29,030 nt of DNA from positions 1 through 29,030 of the IMG/VR virus record IMGVR_UViG_3300025379_000052; one strand, written 5' to 3'. The notes beneath the pieces were generated by a model. That model was not told the origin of the DNA and made no database searches. It saw nothing but the letters and a program-made list of their open reading frames with translations. This document shows, piece by piece, positions 13,846-21,381 of the stretch. Numbering within the stretch: position 1 is the first letter of the stretch; each line of letters opens with the position of its first letter. The translations under genes were made by a program, and so were the position numbers. The stretch is from a virus.

Positions 13846-13869
13846 AGGGCAAAACAACGGAGCACTGCA

Positions 13870-14196
13870 ATGTTCAAAATTGAGTCTGCCAAGCTGTATG
13901 CACATCGTAACAATGTCAGCAGCCGTGCTGCAAATAAATCGCGCATTTACTTCTGGCCCCGGGGCGAAAGCATCCTGGAGAACCTGGAAAACCGTCGCAC
14001 GCGGCCCTACAACGAGTACCGCCGGCTGCTGCCCAATGTGCTGCAAGCGGTGGGCGTGGAAGATGGTAAGAACCTTGACATCCGCTGGAGCCAGAAGGCA
14101 GGCTGCGGCTGTGGTTGCAGCCCGGGCTTTGTTGTCAACGGCTGGAATGGTGTGCTGAGCCGCAAAGACGTTCACGTTGATGTGTCAATGGGTTGA
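13870..14196 (+). CDS. Cys-cluster phage protein, 108 aa
   Basis: RIYFWPRGESILENL, RPYNEYRRLLPNVLQ and QKAGCGCGCSPGF match a conserved phage family of unknown function known to me by the GC-x-CGCSPGF motif. The three Cys in C-G-C-G-C could bind metal. Starts at ATG 13870 with CGGAG. The stop codon sits in the first of two TTGACA boxes upstream of the next gene. Confidence 0.8.
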   Translation: MFKIESAKLYAHRNNVSSRAANKSRIYFWPRGESILENLENRRTRPYNEYRRLLPNVLQAVGVEDGKNLDIRWSQKAGCGCGCSPGFVVNGWNGVLSRKDVHVDVSMG

Positions 14197-14268
14197 CATT
14201 GCGGTTGACATGCTGCGTTTTAATGCTATTATGTTTTGGTAAACAGCAAACAAAGATAGGTGAATACA

Positions 14269-14835
14269 ATGCCCAATTGGTGTTACAATCAAGTCAAGCT
14301 GGTCCATGCCAATACTGCAGAGATCAAGCGTGTAGTTGATGCCTACAACGGCACAGGACTGATGCAGGAGTTTTATCCCTGCCCGCAAGAACTCATCGAT
14401 ACTGTTGCTGGTCACGTTGGCACTGCTGATTCGCCCGAACAGCTGGCTCATCAAGCTCGCATGGATGAAAACATTGACAAGTATGACTATGCCAACTGGT
14501 ATGATTGGCGAGTCAACAACTGGGGAACTAAATGGGATGTCAATGACCCCAACAGCTTGGTTTACACAGACGGTGACACTGCCATTGAGTTTTTCTTTGA
14601 CACTGCTTGGGCACCGCCTATTGCATTCTACAACCAAATGCTGGAACTGGGTTTTGAAGTAACTGCCTACTACTGGGAACCGGGCATGTCATTTTGTGGT
14701 AGCTACAGCAACGGTGGTGACGAACACTACGATGTTGTTGCCAATGCTGACTGGGTGTTGGAAAACATTCCCGAGGACATCAATGAGGCCATGGGCATTG
14801 CCGACAGCTTGGCAGATTGGGAAGATGAAGAATAA
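14269..14835 (+). CDS. Api92-like protein with ferredoxin-like fold, 188 aa
   Basis: Opens MPNWCYNQVKLVHANTAEI, the signature of the Api92-like/DUF1281 family of phage, prophage and plasmid proteins, whose members carry a ferredoxin-like domain and have no established biochemical role. WYDWRVNNWGTKWDV and the Trp/Tyr-rich FDTAWAPPIAFYN and YYWEPGMSFCG motifs are all present. Length is typical. ATG 14269 is chosen over an upstream in-frame GTG because of the family start. Promoter TTGACA 14205-14210, TATTAT 14227-14232. Confidence 0.9.
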   Translation: MPNWCYNQVKLVHANTAEIKRVVDAYNGTGLMQEFYPCPQELIDTVAGHVGTADSPEQLAHQARMDENIDKYDYANWYDWRVNNWGTKWDVNDPNSLVYTDGDTAIEFFFDTAWAPPIAFYNQMLELGFEVTAYYWEPGMSFCGSYSNGGDEHYDVVANADWVLENIPEDINEAMGIADSLADWEDEE

Positions 14836-14912
14836 AAAACGGTTGACTACGGACTAGAGTTTGCTAAAATACCCAAGTTGAAACACACAACACACACAAA
14901 GGAGCTTAAAAC

Positions 14913-15392
14913 ATGACCAACTCTAAAATGTTTACCATTGCTGGTACCTCCGTGCTCAACGGGCAGCTGACCTATCGCTTTGCCACAGGCAATGTCAAAG
15001 TGCGTGTCAACAAACTGATCAAGACTGGGCACAGTGACATCAATTTGCAGACATTGCCTGCTCCAATGACCAAAAGCGACGCTGTGTCGTTTTTGCAAAG
15101 CCAGGGCATTGATGCAGTGTTGCCCAGCGGTGGCAAACACAAGGCCGTGCCGCCCACTGCTGAACAATCTGCTGCGGCGGAAAAGGCTGCCAAGGCCGCT
15201 GCGTTTACCCAGCGCATGGCTGCGGCACGAGCTGCCAAGGCCGCTGCCAAACAGGCAGCTGAGGATGCAGCGTTCTTTGCTGCCCAGTCTGGTGATACAG
15301 CGGGTGCTGCGGCACTGCTGGCAGCTGCCGAAGAGCACGGTGTGGAAATTGAACGTGAAATGGCCATTGCTGAAGGCACTGTAGAAGGCTAA
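14913..15392 (+). CDS. TIAGT-family protein with long Ala/Lys helix, 159 aa
   Basis: The N-terminal 60 residues (MFTIAGTSVLNGQLTYRFATG, LQTLPAPM) match the 98-aa protein at 3804 and the 166-aa protein at 21382. From residue 80 there is a long charged Ala-rich helix (RMAAARAAKAAAKQAAEDAA) extended relative to the 3804 protein. Promoter TTGACT near 14843, TAAAAT 14865-14870; AAGGAG before ATG. A nucleic-acid role is inference from the helix only. Confidence 0.8.
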   Translation: MTNSKMFTIAGTSVLNGQLTYRFATGNVKVRVNKLIKTGHSDINLQTLPAPMTKSDAVSFLQSQGIDAVLPSGGKHKAVPPTAEQSAAAEKAAKAAAFTQRMAAARAAKAAAKQAAEDAAFFAAQSGDTAGAAALLAAAEEHGVEIEREMAIAEGTVEG

Positions 15393-15538
15393 ACTGTTTT
15401 GGTGCTGGCAGGGACATGCCCGTAAGCCCAGCACTGTGTGCTGTCCAACATCTGCGTTGACAATGAGAAGCTGGACTAAACCAGCTCAACATCAGCAGAT
15501 GTTGGACCACTTGACTTGATACACAAAGATAGGACAAC
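15393..15538 (+). promoter_or_regulatory. Structured leader with nested palindromes
   Basis: GTGCTGG (15402-15408) pairs with CCAGCAC (15428-15434). Further on, TCCAACATCTGC (15444-15455) pairs perfectly with GCAGATGTTGGA (15495-15506), and inside it AGCTGG (15469-15474) pairs with CCAGCT (15481-15486). A TTGACA at 15457-15462 lies inside the large stem without a good -10. The AAGATAGGA ribosome site of the 264-aa gene follows. It may be an operator or an RNA switch. Confidence 0.6.
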
Positions 15539-16333
15539 ATGGCACAGAAACTGATTCGAACAATGCCTGTGGAATTTGCAGTGTTCAAGTCCAGCTGTGC
15601 TGATCATGGCTACACTGAACGTGTCAGCGACTGTGGGTCATACTATGTGATGTTCACTAAAAATGGCATCAAGACTGAAATCAAAGCCAGATGGTATACC
15701 GTTGGCTACGGTCGCAGTCAAAGCGAACTGGATGTGCTGGAACGTGAATTGCAAGCTCACGGGTTTCCCATCAAGGATCGCAAGAATTCTGTTATCAACA
15801 TTGCCTATGAGCAAGGCTTTGATATCCTAGAACGTTTCTGGGAAATCGTTGCCATGGAAGAATCCATTGATGCTATAGTGGCAGCGTCGCGTGGCACTGC
15901 CACCAAGGTATTCACTCGTGAGCAAGCGGATTCTGCCATTTTCAGCAAGATTGCCGGTGCATACCGATTTGCCATTGACAATGAGCACCAATACATGCTA
16001 GACGACCATCGCACCATGCTGTGTGCAGATGCTGTGGATCATTTGATCACCATAGGATCAAGTCTAGCACACAATGCCGAGGACAGCTATCGTGAGCATG
16101 TGGTGCCTTGTGTGATGATACACAACAGAGCCATTGAACTGACTCGTGCAGGAGAGCCTGCCTGCGTGGTTGCGGCAATGATTGCTGCCAACATGATGAT
16201 TGTGCAGATTACCAACAGTGAAGCTGAACTGCTGGACGAAACTCTAGGTCTTAGAACCAGCATGCCGGAAGGTTGGCAGTGGGGTGACAGCCCGCTGGCA
16301 CGTTTGAATTTTGCTGGTATCAAGCTGGCATAA
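15539..16333 (+). CDS. Unknown protein, 264 aa
   Basis: Among the longest genes here. Starts at ATG 15539 (MAQKLIRTMPVEFAVFKSS) after GATAGGA. The N-terminal third looks alpha/beta (YYVMFTKNGIKTEIKARWY), the rest is helical with a hydrophobic Ala/Met-rich segment near residues 215-235 (ACVVAAMIAANMMIVQITN). That segment is more like a buried helix than a membrane span. No motif or family recognised. Its leader is unusually structured, unlike other genes here. Confidence 0.75.
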   Translation: MAQKLIRTMPVEFAVFKSSCADHGYTERVSDCGSYYVMFTKNGIKTEIKARWYTVGYGRSQSELDVLERELQAHGFPIKDRKNSVINIAYEQGFDILERFWEIVAMEESIDAIVAASRGTATKVFTREQADSAIFSKIAGAYRFAIDNEHQYMLDDHRTMLCADAVDHLITIGSSLAHNAEDSYREHVVPCVMIHNRAIELTRAGEPACVVAAMIAANMMIVQITNSEAELLDETLGLRTSMPEGWQWGDSPLARLNFAGIKLA

Positions 16334-16359
16334 CCCTGCCTACTATAACTAAATACAGT

Positions 16360-16629
16360 ATGCAAGCAAGAGAATTCCTACTAGAAAGTGGAGCTCTAGA
16401 CGCAGCTCTCAAAAGGGGCTGGGTCAAGATAAAATATATCAAACTCAACGGCAAGAGCAGGGTGCTGACAGCAACCACCAACACACGGCATTTCACTTAT
16501 GTATACCAACGTCCTCAACGCAGGATCATGCCGCGACGCAACATACTGGTTTGGGAACGCGGTGTAGGTTGGCGAGCTTTGCGTCGCAACAGAATATTGG
16601 GCTGGGTATCGTTACCATCTGACACTTGA
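16360..16629 (+). CDS. WYL_2 (DUF2693) Sm-like protein, 89 aa
   Basis: VKIKYIKLNGKSRVLTATTN and then ILVWERGVGWRALRRNRILGW match the WYL_2/DUF2693 family, small Sm-like beta-barrels frequent in T4-type phages, probably nucleic-acid binding. There is no ribosome site; -10 TACTAT at 16341-16346 puts the start of transcription about seven bases before the ATG, so the message is nearly leaderless. The -35 is poor. Confidence 0.8.
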   Translation: MQAREFLLESGALDAALKRGWVKIKYIKLNGKSRVLTATTNTRHFTYVYQRPQRRIMPRRNILVWERGVGWRALRRNRILGWVSLPSDT

Positions 16630-16641
16630 ATAACTTAAAAA

Positions 16642-17544
16642 TTAAACATCGTCTAACTTTTTCATTTTATTTGCTTTACGTGAGGCTGTGCGTTTAGCAA
16701 TAGTTTCTGCAGATAATTTTTTTCCTGTTAGCGCAGCTGATATTGCTGCTTTACTTTCCAAAGTATGGGTGTTAAGCGACCCATACCGTTCTAACATTGT
16801 TTCTTTCCATTTTTCCCTCGATTCTTGTGTAGTGGAATTAAGTGTGCCGTTTCTACGTTTTGTTTCTAATCCTTTAGCCACTGATTCTTGTGTAGTGGAA
16901 TTAAGTGTGCCGTTTCTGCGTTTTGTTTCTAATTGTTTTGCAACAGAGCTCGGCAATTTTTTTTGACCTTTACCAGTTGTGCCGTTTCTGCGTTTTGTTT
17001 CTAATCCTTTAGCTATCGAATCTGAAGTTTGTTTATATGTGCCGTTTAACCTGCGCTTATTAATGATCTTTTCTACTGTGCTTGCTGTTCTGATTCCTGT
17101 GCCATTTTTATTTTTAGTTTCTATCATTTTAGCAATAGATTTGGGAGTTTGTTTATACGAATTATTGGCGCGTCTTGTTGCAGTACGTCTGTTTATTTCA
17201 TCAGGCGATAGTTTGAATCCTTTTCTAGTTTTAGCAAATCCGCCATTCCCAGTTTCAGGTTTCAAATTGGCCCAATTATCGCTTTCAACCACGTTCCATA
17301 AAAAGCTGTAATGTTGTCCGTATGTTTTAATCTCGTTAATATCACTTGTGGTTAACAATATTTCAGTGTCGTAATTAACACCGTGTTTAGCTAGATGTAA
17401 AAGCCAGTATTTTCCAGATCCTTGATATTTGTGTGGGTCTTGAGCTTTTGTATAGCCAAGATACTTTAATCCTGTTACAAGATGTGTTTTCACATAAAGA
17501 TAATAGACCGTAAGATGTGTTGAGTTATTGCTATAAATAACCAT
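16642..17544 (-). CDS. GIY-YIG homing endonuclease with repeats, 300 aa
   Basis: N-terminal GIY-YIG domain: YYLY near residue 15, KYLG at 27-30, and the characteristic YQGSGKYW near 40-47. It is followed by NUMOD3-like DNA-binding repeats: SIAKGLETKRRNGT and variants recur about five times between residues 120 and 230, two of them nearly identical in DNA. ATG 17544 has a perfect AGGAGG. AT-rich compared with both neighbours, which fits recent arrival. It lies opposite to the surrounding genes, 12 bases from the WYL_2 stop. No intron borders were seen. Confidence 0.9.
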   Translation of the reverse strand: MVIYSNNSTHLTVYYLYVKTHLVTGLKYLGYTKAQDPHKYQGSGKYWLLHLAKHGVNYDTEILLTTSDINEIKTYGQHYSFLWNVVESDNWANLKPETGNGGFAKTRKGFKLSPDEINRRTATRRANNSYKQTPKSIAKMIETKNKNGTGIRTASTVEKIINKRRLNGTYKQTSDSIAKGLETKRRNGTTGKGQKKLPSSVAKQLETKRRNGTLNSTTQESVAKGLETKRRNGTLNSTTQESREKWKETMLERYGSLNTHTLESKAAISAALTGKKLSAETIAKRTASRKANKMKKLDDV

Positions 17545-17767
17545 GTGCTGTTGCCCTCCTTTGGCAATAGGGTGGTTGGGGATTGCAGTCCCGTGAGCCA
17601 CACCTATTTATGCCAACGGCTTAAAATACGCGCCTACAACGCCGCTACAGCGGGGTCTAGCAACAGGGTCGCTACTAGGGTAGCGGGCAGGTGATCACCC
17701 GGCTGTAGCCGCTTAAAAAACCGGTATGGCGATTGACAGCAAAGGTTGACACGCTGCTGCGATGTGC
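17545..17767 (+). ncRNA. Long-stem RNA element, copy 3 (partial)
   Basis: GCTACAGC (17644-17651) pairs with GCTGTAGC (17702-17709), followed by C and GCTTAAAA as in copies 1 and 2, but the left TTTTAAGC arm is absent. Inside is a perfect CGCTAC-TAGG-GTAGCG hairpin (17670-17685). It again lies just upstream of a GCCGAAATCTGA small RNA. The rest of this gene-free stretch holds only the -35 of that RNA. Confidence 0.45.
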
Positions 17768-17851
17768 TATTATACGGCATGAGAAGCAGGCACTGCCGCA
17801 AAAGTGCCGAAACCTGATGCCAACGTTGCAGGAATGCAACGTATCTTTTTG
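17746..17851 (+). ncRNA. Small RNA of the GCCGAAATCTGA family, copy 7
   Basis: A full promoter: TTGACA, 16 bases, TATTAT (17768-17773). Start near 17780. GGCACT (17789-17794) and AGTGCC (17803-17808) form a hairpin next to GAAACCTGATGCC, and ACGTTGCA-GGAA-TGCAACGT followed by T5 is a textbook terminator. This copy, of about 72 nt and with normal base composition, defines the gene best: promoter, hairpin, conserved linker, terminator. Confidence 0.75.
17823..17850 (+). terminator. Intrinsic terminator of small RNA 7
   Basis: ACGTTGCA, loop GGAA, TGCAACGT, then ATC and five T. The left arm is part of the family's conserved CAACGTTGCA block. Confidence 0.85.
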
Positions 17852-17908
17852 GTTGACGGTGCCAGCTGGTGGTGCTAACATGCGGGCATAGAGCAAGGAG
17901 CAAGCAAC

Positions 17909-18226
17909 ATGCGTGGTATGATCGTCGAGGTCTATCGCAACGGCTACCAGGACTGCACCAATGGCGGGGTCAGCAAGGATGCCCAGAACCTGTTGCTGGT
18001 GGGCCCAGGAGTTCCCGAGATCTTCGAAGCCGGCAATACCCCCGTCGTCCGCTTGGCCAAGGGTCCAGGTAATACCCTGCGTCTCGTGCCTGATGCTGTC
18101 AAGGATAGCTGGCACATGTTCGGCGGTAACTTTGGCTACACCAGCGACAGCCGCTTCGGCGAGCTGGTGCGTGCACACGGCGGCGATGGTGGTCCGATCA
18201 AGATCTTCGATCGCGTCGAAGGCTAG
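17909..18226 (+). CDS. Unknown protein, 105 aa
   Basis: Starts at ATG 17909 (MRGMIVEVYRNGYQDCTN) with AAGGAG. Gly/Pro-rich, beta-type (GGVSKDAQNLLLVGPGVPEIF, HMFGGNFGYTSDSRFG), with GC-rich codons. Probably a small beta-rich phage protein. It ends in TAG nine bases before the next -35 box. No family assigned. Confidence 0.75.
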   Translation: MRGMIVEVYRNGYQDCTNGGVSKDAQNLLLVGPGVPEIFEAGNTPVVRLAKGPGNTLRLVPDAVKDSWHMFGGNFGYTSDSRFGELVRAHGGDGGPIKIFDRVEG

Positions 18227-18288
18227 GATATTGGTTGACACGCTGCCGCGTTGTGCTATTATGCGGGCATAGAGCAAGGAGCTGGAAA

Positions 18289-18615
18289 ATGGCACACACC
18301 GTAGAATCCATCCGTGAACTGCTTCGCACCAACGATCAAGCCGTGGGACGTGCCCTGCTGGCACTGAATGCCCGCCAAACAGCGGATGAGCAACAGCAGG
18401 AGGTCACCAAATACCACAACGAGCAGGGATTCAAGCCATGCCACGCCAAGAAGGGCACTGGCATGGCACAGTTCTATGCGCGTGCGGGCTTTTTGACGGC
18501 TCGCCAAGTTGCATACTGGCGAGTGGTCACACCCAGCGGCAAGAGCCGTATTGAGGTCTATGCGGCTCAGCTGCTGAAGATTGCAAAAGAAAATGCTGCC
18601 TGCAAAACGGACTAA
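18289..18615 (+). CDS. Unknown protein, 108 aa, target of the endonuclease insertion
   Basis: Starts at ATG 18289 (MAHTVESIRELLRTND) with AAGGAG; promoter TTGACA 18235-18240, TATTAT 18257-18262 within a near-perfect TGCCGC/GCGGGCA palindrome. Helical N-terminus, then a C-terminal FLTARQVAYWRVVTP-SGKSRIEVYAAQLLK domain. The same C-terminus is found again at 19415-19528 on the far side of the endonuclease gene, so this gene's own 3' end was probably supplied by the mobile element. Its stop abuts the endonuclease stop. Confidence 0.8.
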   Translation: MAHTVESIRELLRTNDQAVGRALLALNARQTADEQQQEVTKYHNEQGFKPCHAKKGTGMAQFYARAGFLTARQVAYWRVVTPSGKSRIEVYAAQLLKIAKENAACKTD

Positions 18616-19365
18616 TCACTCTTCAAAATAGGCAAAGGTCATGCCCTTTATTGATAACCTTTTGCCTTTCATCACCTTTCGTAGACCCCACGGGCATACC
18701 TTTAATTCTGTTATAACGTCACTAATCGATCCATACACCTTTCCCGTTGTAAGACAGATCACTTTCTTAGCCCCATAGGATTCGCTGCCTTTTGGTTGAG
18801 GTTGTCCTTTTCGAGACTGGCTTATTTTTCTCCGTGTTTCTTCTGATATAATATGTCCTTTCTGTGCATCAGACAACCGTTGTATCTGCTCTGGTGTGCG
18901 CTTTCTTCCAATATTTTTTGCTCGAGCCTTTTCAATTGATTCTTGAGATAGCTTCTTACCAGTATTGGCACGACTCAACGCCTGACAATGGCTTTCGGAC
19001 CTAACACGCCCCTTGAGACCAACAGAAATCTTTCTCTTATGATCCTCTGTCATTGGATGTTGCCTACAAAACACCGCATGACCCTTGTCTTTATCATGAT
19101 ATGTTCTGTTCAATAATAACGGACTCTCCCAGTTTATCTTAATCAATTCTTGTTCGTGCCAGAAAGCATCGTCTATCGAATCAAAGATGCTCAATACCGT
19201 GCTATGCCATAAATGCGGACTTGCTTTTATTTTTTCCTTTACCTTTGGTGACGAACACAAGTATTTCATTAAATCTTCGAGAAGATCCTGTTTCTTTGGT
19301 ACTGCACGGTAACCAATATAGAATTCTCCGGTTATTTGATTGGTATGTTGATACACATATGCCAT
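18616..19365 (-). CDS. GIY-YIG homing endonuclease, 249 aa
   Basis: GIY-YIG domain at the N-terminus (YVYQHTN near residue 3, EFYIGYR at 14-20, catalytic Glu probably in the HEQELIKINW helix). NUMOD3-type DNA-binding repeats follow (HKRKISVGLKGR, TRRKISQSRKGQ) and a C-terminal helix-turn-helix-like module (VYGSISDVITELKV). ATG 19365 has AGGAGG. AT-rich against GC-richer flanks. It is inserted between two copies of the 3' end of the preceding gene, which indicates recent homing with replacement of the target's tail. Confidence 0.9.
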   Translation of the reverse strand: MAYVYQHTNQITGEFYIGYRAVPKKQDLLEDLMKYLCSSPKVKEKIKASPHLWHSTVLSIFDSIDDAFWHEQELIKINWESPLLLNRTYHDKDKGHAVFCRQHPMTEDHKRKISVGLKGRVRSESHCQALSRANTGKKLSQESIEKARAKNIGRKRTPEQIQRLSDAQKGHIISEETRRKISQSRKGQPQPKGSESYGAKKVICLTTGKVYGSISDVITELKVCPWGLRKVMKGKRLSIKGMTFAYFEE

Positions 19366-19414
19366 TTAACTACCTCCTAATTAGCTTGTTCGGTGATGTT
19401 TTATTTATGTCGAT

Positions 19415-19528
19415 CTCACACCAAAACAGTTGGCCTGGTGGCGAGTGGTCACACCCAGCGGCAAGAGCCGCATTGAAGTCTACGCTGCTCAGCTGCTGAA
19501 GGTGGCTGAGGAAAAGAAAGCTGCATAA
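19415..19528 (+). pseudogene. Orphaned 3' end of the 108-aa gene
   Basis: An open frame without a start encodes LTPKQLAWW, then RVVTPSGKSRIEVYAAQLLK and VAEEKKAA before TAA. It matches the end of the protein at 18289-18615 almost residue for residue; the DNA over TGGCGAGTGGTCACACCC is identical, then differs at wobble positions. It has no promoter or ribosome site of its own and is the displaced original end of the gene. Confidence 0.85.
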
Positions 19529-19534
19529 TTTTGA

Positions 19535-19571
19535 TTGACACGGCAGGGTTAGCGTGCTACGTTAGCCCTGC
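19535..19571 (+). promoter_or_regulatory. Palindromic promoter of the winged-helix gene
   Basis: -35 TTGACA 19535-19540, -10 TACGTT near 19558. GCAGGGTTA (19543-19551) pairs with TAGCCCTGC (19563-19571), with one T.G pair that would be a wobble in RNA. Confidence 0.7.
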
Positions 19572-19589
19572 AAGCAAGGAGCAATGCAA

Positions 19590-19880
19590 ATGGGCCGACT
19601 GGTTGATTATATCCCAGAAGTCATTTACGAAGTTCAACAGGCTGGTGAGATTGCTCAGACTGAACTGACTGAGCGAGTATGGGGCACGTCAGGACGAGGC
19701 AACACCAGTCTCACCCAGGTCCTCTTCCCCGAGATGGTGGATCGTGGATACCTGACCATGCGTAAGGCAGGTCGAGCCAAGCTATTCGGCGTCACGCAGA
19801 AGGGACTTGACAAGATGGCAGCCATGTGTCAAGCACGTGGTTACACCGTAGAGCAAGGTAGGACTCCTATCTCGTATTAA
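19590..19880 (+). CDS. Winged-helix protein, 96 aa
   Basis: Helix-turn-helix pattern (AQTELTERVWGTSG, then SLTQVLFPEMVDRGYL) followed by a wing (MRKAGRAKLFGVTQKG) fits a MarR-like winged helix. Probably a transcription factor, and the only clear DNA-binding regulator in the window, so a candidate for acting on the many promoters here. ATG 19590 is chosen over 19584, which is too near the AAGGAG. Confidence 0.75.
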   Translation: MGRLVDYIPEVIYEVQQAGEIAQTELTERVWGTSGRGNTSLTQVLFPEMVDRGYLTMRKAGRAKLFGVTQKGLDKMAAMCQARGYTVEQGRTPISY

Positions 19881-19939
19881 ATTGGTTGACACTGTATCAG
19901 TCCCATGCTATTGTGCCTCTGCAAACAACGGAGCTAGAG

Positions 19940-20101
19940 ATGAAAACCTATTTCTATCAGATTGAGTTTGTAGACGGCCGTGTGGTGCGTCGCGAAGGTG
20001 TTAGCCGGACCATGGCCCAAAGCGTGTATAACGCCTGTGAGTATGAAATGTTGCTGTTGAATGTCAGCAGCGTCAGCTGGGGTAAGATGGAAAAAGGTTG
20101 A
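19940..20101 (+). CDS. Unknown protein, 53 aa
   Basis: Starts at ATG 19940 (MKTYFYQIEFVDGRVVRRE) with CGGAG. Two beta strands and a helix (SRTMAQSVYNACEYEML). The stop TGA is inside the TTGACA of the next gene. No family recognised. Confidence 0.7.
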   Translation: MKTYFYQIEFVDGRVVRREGVSRTMAQSVYNACEYEMLLLNVSSVSWGKMEKG

Positions 20102-20151
20102 CACAAGCTGCAGCCGTGTTATAGTGCAGATGTTGAAACGGAGCAAGCAAC

Positions 20152-20397
20152 ATGGGTGCTACTAGTAATAGCGAAAAGCTGGCAGCAGCTGAGCAGATAC
20201 TGCCTTGTTACAACGCATGGCATCGCAGCTGCATGGAACAATGTGGCGTGCCGCTGCCCCGGCTCGAGCAAGATCTACTGACTGTCGCTGCCCGTTACAA
20301 GCACCTCAAAGTGCCACAGAAGATGGGTGCAGCGGTGGGCAGATGGGCTGCCAAGCAGTTGGGACTCAAGTGGACAGCATTCAACGGCATACAATAA
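20152..20397 (+). CDS. Unknown protein, 81 aa
   Basis: Starts at ATG 20152 (MGATSNSEKLAAAEQIL) with CGGAG; promoter TTGACA 20098-20103. Helical, Ala- and Lys-rich, with two Cys (LPCYNAWHRSCMEQCGVP) and a basic C-terminus (GAAVGRWAAKQLGLKW). No family recognised. Confidence 0.7.
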   Translation: MGATSNSEKLAAAEQILPCYNAWHRSCMEQCGVPLPRLEQDLLTVAARYKHLKVPQKMGAAVGRWAAKQLGLKWTAFNGIQ

Positions 20398-20455
20398 CTG
20401 GTTGACATCGAGCCAAGACCTGTTATTATGTGTCTGCAAGCAAGGAGCAAGCAAC

Positions 20456-20635
20456 ATGGAAAACAACTATTTCATTGACGCTGATGCTGCATACGAAGCA
20501 CGCTGGGAGCGTGATGAAACCTTCGATGACTTCGACAGTGCTGTCACCTGCGAGGAATACTACAACGAGCAAGAGTGGGACGAGCCGGATGTGGGCGAGG
20601 CCCAGGAGTGGGAATCCTTCGATCCCGACTGCTGA
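20456..20635 (+). CDS. Very acidic small protein, 59 aa
   Basis: Starts at ATG 20456 (MENNYFIDADAAYEARWER) with AAGGAG. Nearly a third of residues are Asp or Glu (DETFDDFDSAVTCEEYYNEQ, EWDEPDVGEAQEWESFDPD). Such composition occurs in DNA-mimic anti-restriction proteins, but it is not evidence of that function by itself. Confidence 0.7.
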   Translation: MENNYFIDADAAYEARWERDETFDDFDSAVTCEEYYNEQEWDEPDVGEAQEWESFDPDC

Positions 20636-20641
20636 TTTTCG

Positions 20642-20678
20642 GTTGACACTGCAGGTGCTGGTGCTATTATGCACCAGC
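20642..20678 (+). promoter_or_regulatory. Palindromic promoter of the 116-aa gene
   Basis: -35 TTGACA near 20643, -10 TATTAT 20665-20670. GCTGGTGC (20657-20664) and GCACCAGC (20671-20678) are perfect complements directly flanking the -10. Confidence 0.85.
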
Positions 20679-20695
20679 CAGCAAGGAGCAAGACA

Positions 20696-21046
20696 ATGAT
20701 CAACGTTAATACTGTGTTATACACCTGCGGTGACGGCTACTGGAGCCGTGCGGCACGTGCTGTCACTGTCAAAGGACTGTTTGTCAGCTATGAATCTGAC
20801 AACGCTGAGTTTGGCGAGCTGCGAGTATACTTTGACACTGCCAGCTGGAATGTCAACAAGCTGGGACTGATCTACACTGACAGCCAGTTCGAAACTGAAC
20901 TGTGCGAGTTCCTCACCAGCATAGGGCTGGACGGCAGCGATGTTGGCTACAGCGAACACGGCATGCAGGGCAGCAAATATGTCAGCTTGGACGTGGGCAA
21001 AGATTTCCTCAGCAGCTGGCATGCCAAGTTTGCTGTGGCTGTGTGA
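20696..21046 (+). CDS. Conserved phage protein, 116 aa
   Basis: YFDTASWNVNKLGLIYTD, FETELCEFLTSIGL, and YSEHGMQGSKYVSLDVGKDFL match a conserved phage family of unknown function that I know by the YF-x-T-x-x-W-x-V-x-x-x-GLIYTD and S-E-x-G-MQG motifs. Starts at ATG 20696 with AAGGAG. The downstream promoter is a close copy of its own. Confidence 0.8.
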   Translation: MINVNTVLYTCGDGYWSRAARAVTVKGLFVSYESDNAEFGELRVYFDTASWNVNKLGLIYTDSQFETELCEFLTSIGLDGSDVGYSEHGMQGSKYVSLDVGKDFLSSWHAKFAVAV

Positions 21047-21104
21047 TTTTGGTTGACACTGCAGGTGTTGGTGCTATTATGCACTTGCAAACAAGGAGCA
21101 AAAC

Positions 21105-21323
21105 ATGAAATATATTGTTTATGGCGATTATGGCTATGTCAACGAGCAAGAGCTTTACAGCTGCAACAGCCGCGATCAATCTGTTGCGTGGGCAAAGAAA
21201 TACTGCCGTCGCGACACAGGTGGCTACAACGTCATCGAAGTTGCTTACTTTGCCAATGACGGTGAATATGTGCCAGTGTGGCAGTTTGAAGCTGAAGAAG
21301 AATTGCTCTACGACGAGTTGTAA
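21105..21323 (+). CDS. Unknown acidic protein, 72 aa
   Basis: Starts at ATG 21105 (MKYIVYGDYGYVNEQEL) with AAGGAG. Tyr-rich alpha/beta protein ending in an acidic tail (WQFEAEEELLYDEL). The promoter repeats the upstream promoter almost base for base (TTGACACTGCAGGTG-). No family assigned. Confidence 0.75.
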   Translation: MKYIVYGDYGYVNEQELYSCNSRDQSVAWAKKYCRRDTGGYNVIEVAYFANDGEYVPVWQFEAEEELLYDEL

Positions 21324-21381
21324 AAACCATTGACCATTTCAAACATCGTGCTATAATGATTCTGCAAGCAAGGAGCTATCA

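Noticed and set aside
16629-17545. Group I intron around the first large endonuclease
   Set aside because: The flanking WYL_2 gene is complete and no exon continues on the far side; it appears free-standing.
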